Source of the DNA: Stentor roeselii
Taxonomy: Eukaryota > Ciliophora > Heterotrichea > Heterotrichida > Stentoridae
Length of the DNA: 64,000 nucleotides
Assembly (NCBI GenBank): GCA_006503475.1
Contig: RSEH01000089.1
Span: forward strand, 96,261 to 160,260
Direction: 5' to 3'
In this document: one piece after another, positions 28,997 through 38,727 of the stretch
Numbering within the stretch: the first letter of the stretch is position 1
Layout of the letters: each line of letters opens with the position of its first letter
Notes under the pieces: generated by a model
Told to the model about the DNA's origin: nothing
Seen by the model: the letters and a program-made list of their open reading frames with translations, nothing else
Database searches by the model: none
Made by a program: the position numbers and the translations under genes

Positions 28997-31630
28997 TCAT
29001 TTTATGGTTTCAAGGATCTTGCTAATCTTTTCAAAAGACGGGCGTCTCTGAGAGTCACTATCCCAGCATAATTGCATTAAGGACTGAAGGGCAGGGTTGC
29101 AGCCTTTTGAGATTTTGGAAAGGTCAGGACGGAGCTTTTGCCTGATCACTTGAATGGAAATTTCGTTGGGTTGCTTGTCTTTGTAGGGACGCTCACGCGT
29201 CAGGACCTCGTACATCACGATTGAAAAGGAATAAACGTCTGCTTTTAAGGTGTAGTTTGAAGATTCTAGAACTTCTGGAGCCATCCAGTGACAGGTGCCT
29301 TGCTGACCTGTCATCATGTCACCTTCGATGTAGTGCTTTGAAAGACCGAAATCTGAGATTTTTACTTGGATTTCGTCGGTTGGACCGGATATTTCTTTGG
29401 TTAGAAGAAGGTTTAAGGATTTTAAGTCGCGGTGGATGAAGGAACGGCTGTGGAGATAGGTCATTCCTTTGCTTATGTCTTTTAGGATTTTTAAACGCTG
29501 GGACCAGGAGAGATTTATGTCTTTTCGTCTGTGGAGAAGATTGAATAAGTCACCACCCTGGCAGTATTCAAGTACTAAACAAAGAGGCTTTTCAAAAACC
29601 GCTCCAATACACTTAACCAAATTCTCATGATTCAAAAAAATATAAATCTGCAATTCTCTTTTAAACTCCTTCATATTCAAAGTTTCATAATTTTTCTGTT
29701 TCTTAATAGCAACAAAATTTTTCTTATAAATTCCTTTCCAAACCTCACAAGAATTTCCACTTCCAATACTCGATTGAAAAGTCAGCTGATTCACTTTCAA
29801 ATTAACAGTCGATGCCTGAAAAAAGCTAACAGGTGAGTCAATATCCATAGGATAAAACTCTTGAACAGGAGTATTATAAATAGTTTCCAATCTTTCATCA
29901 GTTTCTTGACTACCTTCCTTATTCTCTTCCCCTCCAGATTTAAAAATCAATTTTTTACAGCTTGAAGAATTTTTTCCAAAATTTTGACCTAATTTTGTAT
30001 TATTTTTTTTTGATTTTTTCTGAGTTTTTGATTGAGAAATAGGAGGTTTTCCGTTGTTATTTTGAATTCTTGCACTTTTCGGATTTTTCTGTTTGAAAGA
30101 GGACTTCGATGCTGGACTTGCAGAAGGATCATCAAGTTTAATAAGTATTGAAAAATTATCGAGATTATTACTTGCCTTGGCAGAAGCACTTGAATTGAAA
30201 CAAAGATTCGACCGGCCAGGGAATTCCAAGTTGTCTTGAATGAACAGGGCTTGAGCTTTAGCTATAATATCATCAAAATTGAAACAAAAGCCTTTACCAA
30301 GACTTACAAGAAACTTGTAAAGATTTATTTGTTCTTCACAAAAAACCAACCTGATGACTCGAGCTTCAGTTAAAGACTTGCAACTCAGAAGCTTTTCAGA
30401 AAAGGTCTGAAGTGTTTCCCAATACCAGCAGGTCCTCAAAGCCAGTTCTTTTCCAATACTCGACAAGCTGGAAACGTTGAACTTGCCGTTTAAATTCGGA
30501 GAACCTGTCCTTATCAAATCGATTTTTAATGAAGTGAGTAATGCCAAGCCTTGAAAGACTTCACCAAAAACTTCATTTTCTTCATTCACGTTTTTTCTTT
30601 TTATCATCACAGCTAAAAGTTCCTCAACCCCTGAAGTCTGGGTGTAAGCGACAATAGGAGCCTTTTGCAAATAATAAAACAATAAAATAAACCCTCTGAT
30701 TCGATTTCCTTGTGTTGAATTTTCAGTATTTTTCTTGACTTCTCTAAAGAACTTCTGGATTTTCTCTGGATTTGCTTCAACCTTTCGAATCAATCGGTCA
30801 ATGTTCAAATTTTCCAATCCTCTGAAATCAGATTCAATGATTGACCTGACTATTGACTTTGTGGATTTCGATGATAAACAAATTTTGAACCAGGTGCAAG
30901 ACCTGTGAAGAACAGGTCTATAAAGCTGCCCTTCCATTACTTTACCCAGTAAACCTTGAATATTCTCCCGGCGGTCAGGACAAGGTGCAAGAGTCATTCG
31001 AAGAATATCTAAAAATTGTTGTTTTCCTGAACTCGGTATGGAAAACTGGTACTTTTCCTTATAAATCAGAAAATAAAATATAAGGCCAAGACTGTAAATG
31101 TCAGACTTTTTTGAAAAATTTCCTGAAGCTCGTACTTCTGGAGCCTTCCACTCGTCTTCCAGGTAGTCAAGGTCACTTTGCTCGAAATAAAAACTTTCAC
31201 TTTTTTCTGATGTCTCGAAATTGCAGATTTTAACGATGTTGGCTTTGATTAGAAAAGAGTTGAGAGAAAGGTTTCTTAGAATTATTGAATGAGAATGTAA
31301 ATATTTAACACCCTGGCAGATTTGAGAGAATATTGTCAGCGGGTCGAAGCTTTGAAGAGGTGGAAAGGAATTAGTGCAAGGCTCGAAGATGGATGCTGAG
31401 AATGATGGAGAACTTTCAGCGTAAAAGAGAGAGATTAAATTATTTTGGTAGAGTTTTGATGATTTTAAAAGTTCTGCTTCTTTTTTAATGTATGATAATC
31501 GAGTTGGGGTTGGATTGCTCAGGTATTTTAAGGTGTAGAATTGCTTGGTATTTGGATTTGATATCAGAAATAGCTCTTTGGAAAAGGTTTCGATTAACTG
31601 GTAGTGATGATCTTGGAGAAAGGCTTTCAT
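28997..31630 (-). CDS. Tandem pseudokinase + TKL serine/threonine kinase, 877 aa
   Basis: Two protein-kinase folds in one chain. Domain 1 (about 1-240) keeps the overall fold (APEV, SDIYSLGLIFYFL) but its catalytic loop reads LRNLSLNSFL instead of HRDxxxxN, and DFG is NFE, so it is a probable pseudokinase. A mostly helical middle and a Lys/Ser/Asn-rich linker follow. Domain 2 (about 612-877) is complete: glycine loop IGSGNSCEVWKG, VAIKK, HRDLKSLNLLL, DFGLSKHY, APEVL and DVYSFSIVMYEVLTRERPY. These features place it in the TKL group (Raf/MLK/DRK-like). Such a pair suggests that the pseudokinase regulates or scaffolds the active domain, as in other tandem kinases. TATAAAA lies 5 bp before the ATG. 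Confidence 0.9.
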   Translation of the reverse strand: MKAFLQDHHYQLIETFSKELFLISNPNTKQFYTLKYLSNPTPTRLSYIKKEAELLKSSKLYQNNLISLFYAESSPSFSASIFEPCTNSFPPLQSFDPLTIFSQICQGVKYLHSHSIILRNLSLNSFLIKANIVKICNFETSEKSESFYFEQSDLDYLEDEWKAPEVRASGNFSKKSDIYSLGLIFYFLIYKEKYQFSIPSSGKQQFLDILRMTLAPCPDRRENIQGLLGKVMEGQLYRPVLHRSCTWFKICLSSKSTKSIVRSIIESDFRGLENLNIDRLIRKVEANPEKIQKFFREVKKNTENSTQGNRIRGFILLFYYLQKAPIVAYTQTSGVEELLAVMIKRKNVNEENEVFGEVFQGLALLTSLKIDLIRTGSPNLNGKFNVSSLSSIGKELALRTCWYWETLQTFSEKLLSCKSLTEARVIRLVFCEEQINLYKFLVSLGKGFCFNFDDIIAKAQALFIQDNLEFPGRSNLCFNSSASAKASNNLDNFSILIKLDDPSASPASKSSFKQKNPKSARIQNNNGKPPISQSKTQKKSKKNNTKLGQNFGKNSSSCKKLIFKSGGEENKEGSQETDERLETIYNTPVQEFYPMDIDSPVSFFQASTVNLKVNQLTFQSSIGSGNSCEVWKGIYKKNFVAIKKQKNYETLNMKEFKRELQIYIFLNHENLVKCIGAVFEKPLCLVLEYCQGGDLFNLLHRRKDINLSWSQRLKILKDISKGMTYLHSRSFIHRDLKSLNLLLTKEISGPTDEIQVKISDFGLSKHYIEGDMMTGQQGTCHWMAPEVLESSNYTLKADVYSFSIVMYEVLTRERPYKDKQPNEISIQVIRQKLRPDLSKISKGCNPALQSLMQLCWDSDSQRRPSFEKISKILETIK

Positions 31631-32105
31631 TTACTTTTATATTTGGAAAATTATTGGTGTTTATAGCTATTTGGTGAGAGTTATCAGGGTTATTTTGGAA
31701 TCAGGGATTTGAAGTAAACAGATTTGCAAAAAATGTAGGATATTCAAATTTTCAATATAAAGAGAGTTTATTCTACTATGTCTTGAATTAGTTAACTTTT
31801 TATTTTCACCTTGAATATTAATTACAATTTAAGCGTGGTTGACTCTTAAATCCATCTGATAATTCCTCTATATTAAAATAATTTATTATCCTTAAACTAG
31901 TTTTTTCACTCTTAAGTACTTCTAAAATACCAGAAACAAGAACCAAAAATCATATTTTTCAATCATAATTTTATTAAGACCTGCTAATTAACCTCAAATC
32001 TCTAACTTCATTAAAATCAAATAAAATTCATCAAATCTCAAACAAAAGAAATCAAATCATTCTTAACTCTAAAATAATAAAGTCAATCCCAATAAATTAT
32101 TAAGT
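31631..32105. other. Divergent intergenic spacer without a gene
   Basis: AT-rich, with every frame broken frequently and no tRNA-like structure. It contains the divergent promoters of the kinase gene (minus) and of the coiled-coil gene (plus). Confidence 0.5.
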
Positions 32106-34196
32106 ATGTCCCATGAATTCGATAATCTCATCATCAAACGAAAGATCACCCCAGACCCCTCCAGAAGAGACACCACAAATCTCGACATAATGCAAAAAAA
32201 ACTGAGAATAGCAGCTGAAACAATAGAAGCTCTAAAAAAAGAAAGAGAAAATATGAAGATTTCAGTTAAATCATTCGATCACAAGTTCCCTACAACTGAA
32301 TCAAGCACTAAAGAAACCTCAGAAGAAGCTGAAGAACTAAAAAAAATTCTAAAGTTCAAGGAAGAAACAATCGAATCTCTAGAAAATCAGCTGAGAAGCG
32401 AAAAAATCAAGAAAATCGATTTAAAAGCTCTTATCGAGACTTGTGAAAAGCTTAAAAGCGAGTTGACATTAAAAGAAAAGCACATTATTTTCCAAGAAAA
32501 GATCATAAGAGACCTTAAATCTGACCTTCTCAGTCAATCTCTTCACACTGACAGTGATCAAGTACTTGAAAAGTTAAAAGCCCAGCTTTCTGACCTCCTC
32601 AAAGAAAAAAATCACTGGAAAGAAGTCTTCGAGTCCATCCTTACCATCACTGAAGAATCAGGAAAAGCCAAGTCTTTCTGGGATAAATCCTCAAATCACT
32701 GGAAAATCGCTCTGGAAACTGTGAAACAAATGAAAACTTCTATCATCGAAAAAGACCAGCTCATCCAGCAGCTAATGCAAAAATCTTCTAAAGAAAAACT
32801 AAAAAAACTCAAAGAAACAAATAAAAGTCTTCAAAACGAGCTGGAAAAATCACAAAAAAAAACCTTAAAACCTGGATTTTTTTTCGATTTGACTGAAGCT
32901 TGTTCGATTTTTATCCAGACAGTCCACTCAAGTCAATTCCTTTACTTTCCCTTCAAAAAGCACTTAACCAATTCTCAAACCTTCAAAGAAATGATCGAAA
33001 AAAGTGAATTTCAAGAAGTCCTTTTAAAACTTCTTCTTTTTTTTCAAGAAATTTTTCAATCCGATCATTTTTCCTTACAGAGGGCTGAAGACGATTCAGA
33101 AATTCAAGATTTTTACCCGACTCCAAAAAAGCATCGATTTCAAAACCCTGAGTTTTTTGAAGCCCGTTCTCGATTTTTTTCTCCTTCTCACTCTGCTCAA
33201 GGTTTTCACGAAAAAGGCTTCGGGGGGTATCCTCGTTACCTAGGGTCTACTCAAGGCAGCCCCGGGTACTCCAGCGCTCGAAACATGCCACGGGTTTCAA
33301 GGTATCAAGAACCTGGCCACTTCGAAGTCCCAAAACAAATCCTTTCAAACAAGTCTCAACAAACAAGCCTCGATACTCAAATTTCCCGTCCAGTCGATTT
33401 AAAATCATCAAAACTTTCAAAAGAAGTCCAAACCTTTCAAGTCCTTTCAAACACTCCAGAATCAAAACAAGATTTTTCTGTAAACCAAAAAATCTCTAAA
33501 TCAAAATCCACCCAAGAAACCTCAACAGTCCCTCAACAGTCACCAGAGGGTCTGATCAAGGTTTTTGATGAAAGTGAGCAACTACTGTCAATAATCGATA
33601 AACAAAACTCAAGACTTGCTCGAATCGGAAATCAAATTTCTCAGCTTGTTCCAGAAAAAATCGAAAGTATCGACGAGCCGTCATCTGAGTCCTCTTCAAA
33701 TTCCGAAATAACAAAAGAAAGATATCGTTACCTGGTCACTTCCCCAGAACACACCGAGTTCCAAGAAGGGACTTTCGGCCGAAAGCCTTCTTCTTCGAAT
33801 CCTGACCCTTCAGAAGCTTGGAAAGGCCGAAGCGAGCAGGACAAATATATAAAAGTTGTTGGGTGGTCTGGAAATGAACTGGAAGTCTCTTCAGTCCCTG
33901 GCTTTTCAGAAAATAGTAGAGTTGAAAAGACTAATGTTGAAAGAGGAGGATTTTTAACAAGGAAACTTGTAGGCCCTGGCTTCGCAGTTGATGCGCAACT
34001 TTCTGAGGAACTTCAAAGGTTTTCTGTCCAGTCTTCTCCGCAGGTGCCTCGGAAGCACATACGAGAGGGAAATAATGAAAATAGCGACTCGGAGGAGCAG
34101 TTAAAAGAAACTCGTGATTTGAGGCCAGGACATAAGACTAAAGAATACTGGAATAGTGTTGTTGACTACTTTTCACAGAAAGATGATAGTAATTAA
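32106..34196 (+). CDS. Coiled-coil protein, 696 aa
   Basis: Residues about 25-260 are strongly coiled coil (heptads rich in Lys, Glu and Leu, such as KKLRIAAETIEALKKEREN and EETIESLENQLRSEKIKK). A Phe-rich patch follows (FFFDLTEACSIFIQTVHSS to FFQEIFQ), then a long Ser/Pro/Gln-rich disordered C-terminal half. No catalytic domain, membrane helix or signal peptide. The protein is probably cytoskeletal or scaffolding, perhaps basal-body or cortex associated, but this rests only on the coiled coil. Homology search would likely hit only ciliate or generic coiled-coil proteins. The next gene starts 14 bp after its stop. Confidence 0.65.
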   Translation: MSHEFDNLIIKRKITPDPSRRDTTNLDIMQKKLRIAAETIEALKKERENMKISVKSFDHKFPTTESSTKETSEEAEELKKILKFKEETIESLENQLRSEKIKKIDLKALIETCEKLKSELTLKEKHIIFQEKIIRDLKSDLLSQSLHTDSDQVLEKLKAQLSDLLKEKNHWKEVFESILTITEESGKAKSFWDKSSNHWKIALETVKQMKTSIIEKDQLIQQLMQKSSKEKLKKLKETNKSLQNELEKSQKKTLKPGFFFDLTEACSIFIQTVHSSQFLYFPFKKHLTNSQTFKEMIEKSEFQEVLLKLLLFFQEIFQSDHFSLQRAEDDSEIQDFYPTPKKHRFQNPEFFEARSRFFSPSHSAQGFHEKGFGGYPRYLGSTQGSPGYSSARNMPRVSRYQEPGHFEVPKQILSNKSQQTSLDTQISRPVDLKSSKLSKEVQTFQVLSNTPESKQDFSVNQKISKSKSTQETSTVPQQSPEGLIKVFDESEQLLSIIDKQNSRLARIGNQISQLVPEKIESIDEPSSESSSNSEITKERYRYLVTSPEHTEFQEGTFGRKPSSSNPDPSEAWKGRSEQDKYIKVVGWSGNELEVSSVPGFSENSRVEKTNVERGGFLTRKLVGPGFAVDAQLSEELQRFSVQSSPQVPRKHIREGNNENSDSEEQLKETRDLRPGHKTKEYWNSVVDYFSQKDDSN

Positions 34197-34210
34197 AACT
34201 TTTCTTATAA

Positions 34211-34585
34211 ATGATTATTAATCAACAGATTAAAAGATTGGATCCTGTCAAAAATTTCAAGTTTTCGAAAAAAAAACGAATTAATATTGGAAATTGCAGA
34301 AAAAAACACTGGAAATTCACTTTTGAACAGTCAAGTTATGATTGTAGTGATAAGAAAATTTCGAAGAGTCATCATCGTGCTGTCAGTCAGTTCAATGGGA
34401 AAAAAGTGAGGTTTGAGTTGGAAAGGGAGGGGAAGTCGAGTAGTTTGACGCATAGTCCTATTTTTAGGGTTTTGGAGAAGAAGGAGGTTTGGCAGAGTCT
34501 GGTCTTTTCTCTTAGGATGCAGAGAGAGAATAAACTTACGAATTTTATTCCTGGGAAGAAACAGTTCACAGGTTGCTTTAGGTGA
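34211..34585 (+). CDS. Basic hypothetical protein, 124 aa
   Basis: A small, very basic protein (many Lys, Arg and Phe) with no recognised domain. The ATG is directly preceded by CTTATAA, identical in style to other starts here, which supports it as a real gene even though it lies only 14 bp downstream of the previous stop. The highly charged N-terminus (KNFKFSKKKRINIGNCRKK) could be a nuclear or nucleic-acid-binding signal. It might instead be a rapidly evolving cytoskeletal protein. I cannot assign a function. Confidence 0.55.
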   Translation: MIINQQIKRLDPVKNFKFSKKKRINIGNCRKKHWKFTFEQSSYDCSDKKISKSHHRAVSQFNGKKVRFELEREGKSSSLTHSPIFRVLEKKEVWQSLVFSLRMQRENKLTNFIPGKKQFTGCFR

Positions 34586-34998
34586 GGTTTGAATGAAAAT
34601 TTGAAAGTTAAAGAGTGCTTTAGTTGTATGTTAAATGGTTGAGGATATGATGATAATGATCAGATATAAATTGAAGTGATTTCAGTTGTTTTGTTTTATG
34701 AGATGATTAAAATACAGATTTGGGTTTTCAATGTGATTATTGTCTCTGCTCATTAAATAATCTAACAAGTTAAATTCCTTTATGGCTTTGAATATAAATA
34801 TGCCTAGTGATATTACTCACTTTCAACTATTTATAATTCTAGCTAAATTTACCAATATCAAGTTTACACTAGCAATCCTTCAGAATATCAATAAAAACTC
34901 TTAATTCAATGCATTCAATAAAGCTCTCAAAAACAATATGAAATATCTTCTTTATCATCAAACCTAAAAATTATCAACAATAATAATCCTGCATAATC
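34586..34998. other. Spacer without a recognisable gene
   Basis: About 410 bp of AT-rich sequence. No open frame of note, no RNA-like structure and no 15-nt intron joining blocks. Confidence 0.5.
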
Positions 34999-35478
34999 AT
35001 GTCTCTGAACCGAAAAAAAAACGTCTTACATTTCACGACAAAATCCCAAATGCACCTTACAGACAACACCAAAAACTACTGCACCCTTCCTACTCTCAAA
35101 GTATCCAGCCTATCATCATCTATCTCCACAAAATTCCTTAAAAAGTCAAAACTTTTCAGTCAAAACTCCTCAGAAAAGCTGATAAAAACTTTGAAATTCA
35201 AAAAAAACCTAAACCTAAAGTCCCAAAAGCTTCAAAACCAGTTAATTCCAGTAATTTTCAACGAACCTCGTCCAAACAAGTACTTAAAGCCAATCGATTT
35301 ATCCTCAATCGACTCAGAAGACGATTCATTTCTCTCTAAAAACTTCGAAGACCCTTTCACCCATTCAAAGAAGCCGATTCTTCAAGACCCTTTCCACGTG
35401 CATCAAACTTCTAAAAAGCCATTATTGAAGCCAATAACTCCAACAATAAAGTTTTCATGCTTAAAGCTGAAGTCTTAA
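34999..35478 (+). CDS. Basic hypothetical protein, 159 aa
   Basis: An intact Lys/Ser/Leu-rich protein with no identified domain. Short repeated Lys-Leu motifs (TKFLKKSKLF, KTLKFKKNLNLKSQKLQ) are followed by an acidic patch (SSIDSEDDSFL) and a Lys/Pro-rich tail. There is no signal peptide or membrane helix. It ends just 6 bp before the ATG of the Unkempt-like gene, and both are on the plus strand. Shared transcription is possible but not demonstrated. The start is weaker than most, because no TATAA box is immediately adjacent. Confidence 0.55.
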   Translation: MSLNRKKNVLHFTTKSQMHLTDNTKNYCTLPTLKVSSLSSSISTKFLKKSKLFSQNSSEKLIKTLKFKKNLNLKSQKLQNQLIPVIFNEPRPNKYLKPIDLSSIDSEDDSFLSKNFEDPFTHSKKPILQDPFHVHQTSKKPLLKPITPTIKFSCLKLKS

Positions 35479-35484
35479 CTAATA

Positions 35485-36198
35485 ATGTCTAATTCTTTCC
35501 TCGACTTGCAAGAGATTCTTCCGAACCTTCCGAAAGACTACCTCCAAGAATTCCACAAAAATTGGGACAACAACGAGGCAGCGATTGAAAGTCTTCTCAT
35601 CCTGCAGGACAAGTACACGTCAATCAAAGACAACTACAAAATATTCGAATGCATTTTTCCACAGTGCATTTTAAGCACCTGCCCCTTTTATCATAGCATC
35701 AGTGATCGCCGACGGGACCCTAACAAATTTTTTTATGAGTGTAAACCTTGCCACATTTATAGCAAAGGAAACATCTGGAGCTATTCTGCAAAATGCTTTA
35801 AAGCTGATACTTGTAGATTCTGTCATTCAAACAATGAACTTCAGTACCACCCTGACTCTCGACAAGTTGAAGAAAATTCTGAAGTGAAAGTAGTGAAAGT
35901 TAGAGATTCTTCTAATGTTTTGCAGAAATGTGAAGAGATTATTTTTTTAAGGGAAGAACTTCTTGGAGTTGAAAAGGAAAATTACTTGAAAAAAGCTGAA
36001 CTTGATAAAATTGAGGAAGAAGTGAATGAGTTTAAAAGGATTTCAATGTGTTTCTGCTGTGGGATGAATGTTTATATTTTTTTCTTGCCTTGTGGACATC
36101 TCTGTTGTCAGGATTGCAGAGATGATATTAAAGAAAGTTGTCCTCGATGTCAGAAGGGTTTAGATATTAATAAAATTGTCAGGATTGGAAGTCACTGA
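35485..36198 (+). CDS. Unkempt-like CCCH zinc-finger protein with CUE-like and RING domains, 237 aa
   Basis: Residues about 6-40 (LQEILPNLPKDYLQEFHKNW, then AAIESLL) fit a CUE ubiquitin-binding domain. Residues about 52-125 carry CCCH fingers in the Unkempt arrangement: C-x7-C-x4-C-x3-H (CPFYH), then the diagnostic DRRRDPNKFFYECKPC, then CFKADTCRFCHSNNELQYHP. A helical stretch at about 145-190 resembles a short coiled coil. The C-terminus (about 194-230) is a RING-type finger, CFCCGMN, then LPCGHLCCQDC, then CPRC. Unkempt proteins bind mRNA and control translation and cell shape. The combination suggests an RNA-binding E3-like protein. It is shorter than animal Unkempt, with fewer fingers. 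It sits 6 bp after one gene and 10 bp before the next. Confidence 0.85.
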   Translation: MSNSFLDLQEILPNLPKDYLQEFHKNWDNNEAAIESLLILQDKYTSIKDNYKIFECIFPQCILSTCPFYHSISDRRRDPNKFFYECKPCHIYSKGNIWSYSAKCFKADTCRFCHSNNELQYHPDSRQVEENSEVKVVKVRDSSNVLQKCEEIIFLREELLGVEKENYLKKAELDKIEEEVNEFKRISMCFCCGMNVYIFFLPCGHLCCQDCRDDIKESCPRCQKGLDINKIVRIGSH

Positions 36199-36208
36199 CA
36201 TGGTTATA

Positions 36209-37780
36209 ATGGAAAATAATCGTCTTAAGGATCTACTTTCTCGAAAAATAATTTTAGAAAAGGTTGAATGTGAATGTCCTGGAATTACTTTAGCAGATAA
36301 TTGTTTTTACTTGGGTCAACAGGAAAATTTGAGAAATTTTAGTAAAGTTTATGTTTTTGGAAGGATTTTGGAGAAAGTTCTGGAAATTGATGATTTGGAT
36401 CTGAAGGATCTGGATTTTATTGAAAGGATTGTTACTGGGTTGAAGGTTGAGGGAGGAACTAGTCAGGTTTTAGCTTCAGCTTTTAAAAAAATCGTCGATC
36501 GTGCTGTGGTAAAAGAAAATGATTTAAAGGTTTTAATGAAAATCATGAAAACTTCAAAACTCGTGCAAAATTTGCTTGAATTTAAAAAAGATTCATTTTT
36601 GATGATCGATTTTAAGATTAGGAATTTAATTATAAGAGAAGTTCTCGAATTTAACCGTAATCCAGTTGAAAACCTTGCAAGAGAGATTTTAGAGGTAATG
36701 ACAGATTTGGGAAAATATAGCTTTAATCTTAATCCAAGTCTAGAACTACTTTCATCATCAATGCTTCAATTTTTAAAAGAGAATCTAAAACGATCTGAAA
36801 TAAAAAACCCAGAAAATCTTTCACTTTTATCACTATTCGAAAAACTTCCAATTCAACATCAAGTAAAACTTCAGATAATAAATCTAAAAAAATACTACAA
36901 ATCAAAACATTTCCCTCAAAAATCAATGACATACTCCCAGGCCTCATTCCCGAGATACACCCAAGTCACACTAAAGACAAACCCATTGATCGACCTTTCC
37001 ATCTCCCTCAACAGTCCATCCCACTTCATCCAAAGCGATTCAATGAGCATCGGAACAGTTTTCACTAAACTCCTGATAAACGATTCTAAAACCAACGTAA
37101 TAATCAAATTCTTTCAAAATTTTCAACCTGAAGCCTTAGAAAATATTTTCAACGAGTTGAAAATTCACCAGTTTCTTTCAGACCACAGCGAAAAATTCAC
37201 AAGTTTTCTTCGTTGTTTCGAAATTATGATGTCAAACGAGCAGATTTTAATGATTGTTGAGAACTTTGAGTTAAACTTATCAGATTTTATTCAAACCTGT
37301 GAATTAAAACGACTTGAAGAGTCTCAGCTGAAAAGGGTTTATTTAGATTTGTTGAAATCTTTTGAATTTATGGAGAAATACGACATTTTTCACTTGAATC
37401 TCAGCTTGGAAAATATTTTAGTTGATCCTAACTGGGACTTGAAGATTGCGAATTTTAAGTCTTTTGGGAATTTAGAAAACTCGACTTTTGACACTTCAGT
37501 TGTTGAACACCCTGGGTTCTTCAGGTATTATTCTAATGACGACATGGGAAATCTGACTAATGAACAGATGTTTTCTGCTGATGTTCATGCTCTTGGCCTG
37601 GTCTTTTTGCAGCTTGCTCGAATGGAGGTGTTTCGCATGAAGGACTTTCAATTCGCTGATTTTTTAGAAAATGAAATAAAAAAAGTTGAATTTGGATGGA
37701 CTCAGAGAATCTTAAGAGAAATGATCAGTGCTCAGAATGTCACTTCTTATTATCAACTTGTGGTCATGGTTGAAGACTAA
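36209..37780 (+). CDS. Protein with C-terminal pseudokinase domain, about 523 aa
   Basis: The C-terminal 240 residues have a kinase fold: an alpha-C-like helix, then a catalytic-loop equivalent FHLNLSLENILVDP (HRD replaced by HLN), then a DFG equivalent ANFKS, and SADVHALGLVFLQLARM for helix F. The HRD Asp and the DFG motif are lost, so it is predicted inactive. The N-terminal 280 residues are helical, perhaps armadillo-like. I start at ATG 36209, which is preceded by GGTTATA. An in-frame ATG at 36200 is the alternative. Only 10 bp separate it from the Unkempt-like stop. Its stop is 14 bp from the convergent Kelch gene's. Confidence 0.7.
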   Translation: MENNRLKDLLSRKIILEKVECECPGITLADNCFYLGQQENLRNFSKVYVFGRILEKVLEIDDLDLKDLDFIERIVTGLKVEGGTSQVLASAFKKIVDRAVVKENDLKVLMKIMKTSKLVQNLLEFKKDSFLMIDFKIRNLIIREVLEFNRNPVENLAREILEVMTDLGKYSFNLNPSLELLSSSMLQFLKENLKRSEIKNPENLSLLSLFEKLPIQHQVKLQIINLKKYYKSKHFPQKSMTYSQASFPRYTQVTLKTNPLIDLSISLNSPSHFIQSDSMSIGTVFTKLLINDSKTNVIIKFFQNFQPEALENIFNELKIHQFLSDHSEKFTSFLRCFEIMMSNEQILMIVENFELNLSDFIQTCELKRLEESQLKRVYLDLLKSFEFMEKYDIFHLNLSLENILVDPNWDLKIANFKSFGNLENSTFDTSVVEHPGFFRYYSNDDMGNLTNEQMFSADVHALGLVFLQLARMEVFRMKDFQFADFLENEIKKVEFGWTQRILREMISAQNVTSYYQLVVMVED

Positions 37781-37794
37781 GATGAATATTTTAG

Positions 37795-38718
37795 TTAAAA
37801 TGATAAATTAACTCGAATAAGCTTAGATGTAAAATAATCATATATGAATAACTGGCTTTGTGCGGCAATAGGCCCTTGTTGAGCCCAAGATTGTGAGAAT
37901 TGAACATCAATCTTCTTTATTTTCTTTTCTGTCCCTATCAAATTTTCTCCAACTAAAAGTAAATCATTCTCATAATTTGATGCAAAGTAAGGAACATCTT
38001 GAAACCAGTCAAAGCAAAAACTACTAAGACAAACATCAGAAACTCTAAGTTTATACCCAATACAGTAACTTTCCTTTCCAACAATAAAAATCTCGTCGCC
38101 TATTAAAGTAATGCAAGGCCTTGAAAGTCCTTTATCCATATTCAAAACCCCCAACAACTCAAAATTCTTCAAATCAAACACTTCAATCGAATTTAAACCT
38201 TTTTCTTCTCCTAACTCACTAAATCCTATTCCCCCAACAACGAAAAGTTTATCACCAACAACAAGACTCGCCGAGAAAAATCTTGGATTCTTCAAATGGA
38301 AAATTCTTTCAGACTTTAAAGTCACTCGATTAATGCAAGTAATTTCTCCATTCGCTGTGAATTCACTAAGTCCACCAACCAAGAAGATAAAATTCTGAGA
38401 ACAACAAATTGAGCTGCAAATTCTAAAGTTACAGTCAATATTCATTAAAGTTTCCTTATTACCAAAAATATTCAGGCACTTTAAAAATCTTTCAGATATG
38501 ACTTGGGTGTAAAGTTCTGGAGAAGAACTAAAGTCGAAATAATCGAAGGATAATGAAAACATTTTGTAAATGTCTGGAGAAAGAACCTCGCTGTATTTTA
38601 GTTTTGGAAGAGCTGAAATCTCGTTGATTTGGTTGGAAATTGCGTTGATTATTGATTCTGATTCTTTTATGAATTGGCTGATTTTTGAATGATTTTTTCT
38701 TGTTGGGTATGGATCCAT
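37795..38718 (-). CDS. Kelch-type beta-propeller protein, 307 aa
   Basis: The N-terminal 100 residues are helical. From about residue 105 there are Kelch-like blades with the characteristic double Gly after hydrophobics: CCSQNFIFLVGGLSEF, VGDKLFVVGGIGFSEL, ITLIGDEIFIVGKES. Aromatic and Trp residues close the blades (SIEVFDLKNFELL). About four repeats are recognisable, and a full propeller would need five to seven, so some are degenerate. Kelch proteins act as adaptors in actin binding or ubiquitin ligases. The partner is unknown here. It lies 9 bp downstream of the PX-domain gene's stop on the same strand. Confidence 0.7.
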   Translation of the reverse strand: MDPYPTRKNHSKISQFIKESESIINAISNQINEISALPKLKYSEVLSPDIYKMFSLSFDYFDFSSSPELYTQVISERFLKCLNIFGNKETLMNIDCNFRICSSICCSQNFIFLVGGLSEFTANGEITCINRVTLKSERIFHLKNPRFFSASLVVGDKLFVVGGIGFSELGEEKGLNSIEVFDLKNFELLGVLNMDKGLSRPCITLIGDEIFIVGKESYCIGYKLRVSDVCLSSFCFDWFQDVPYFASNYENDLLLVGENLIGTEKKIKKIDVQFSQSWAQQGPIAAQSQLFIYDYFTSKLIRVNLSF

Positions 38719-38727
38719 TTTAGATTA

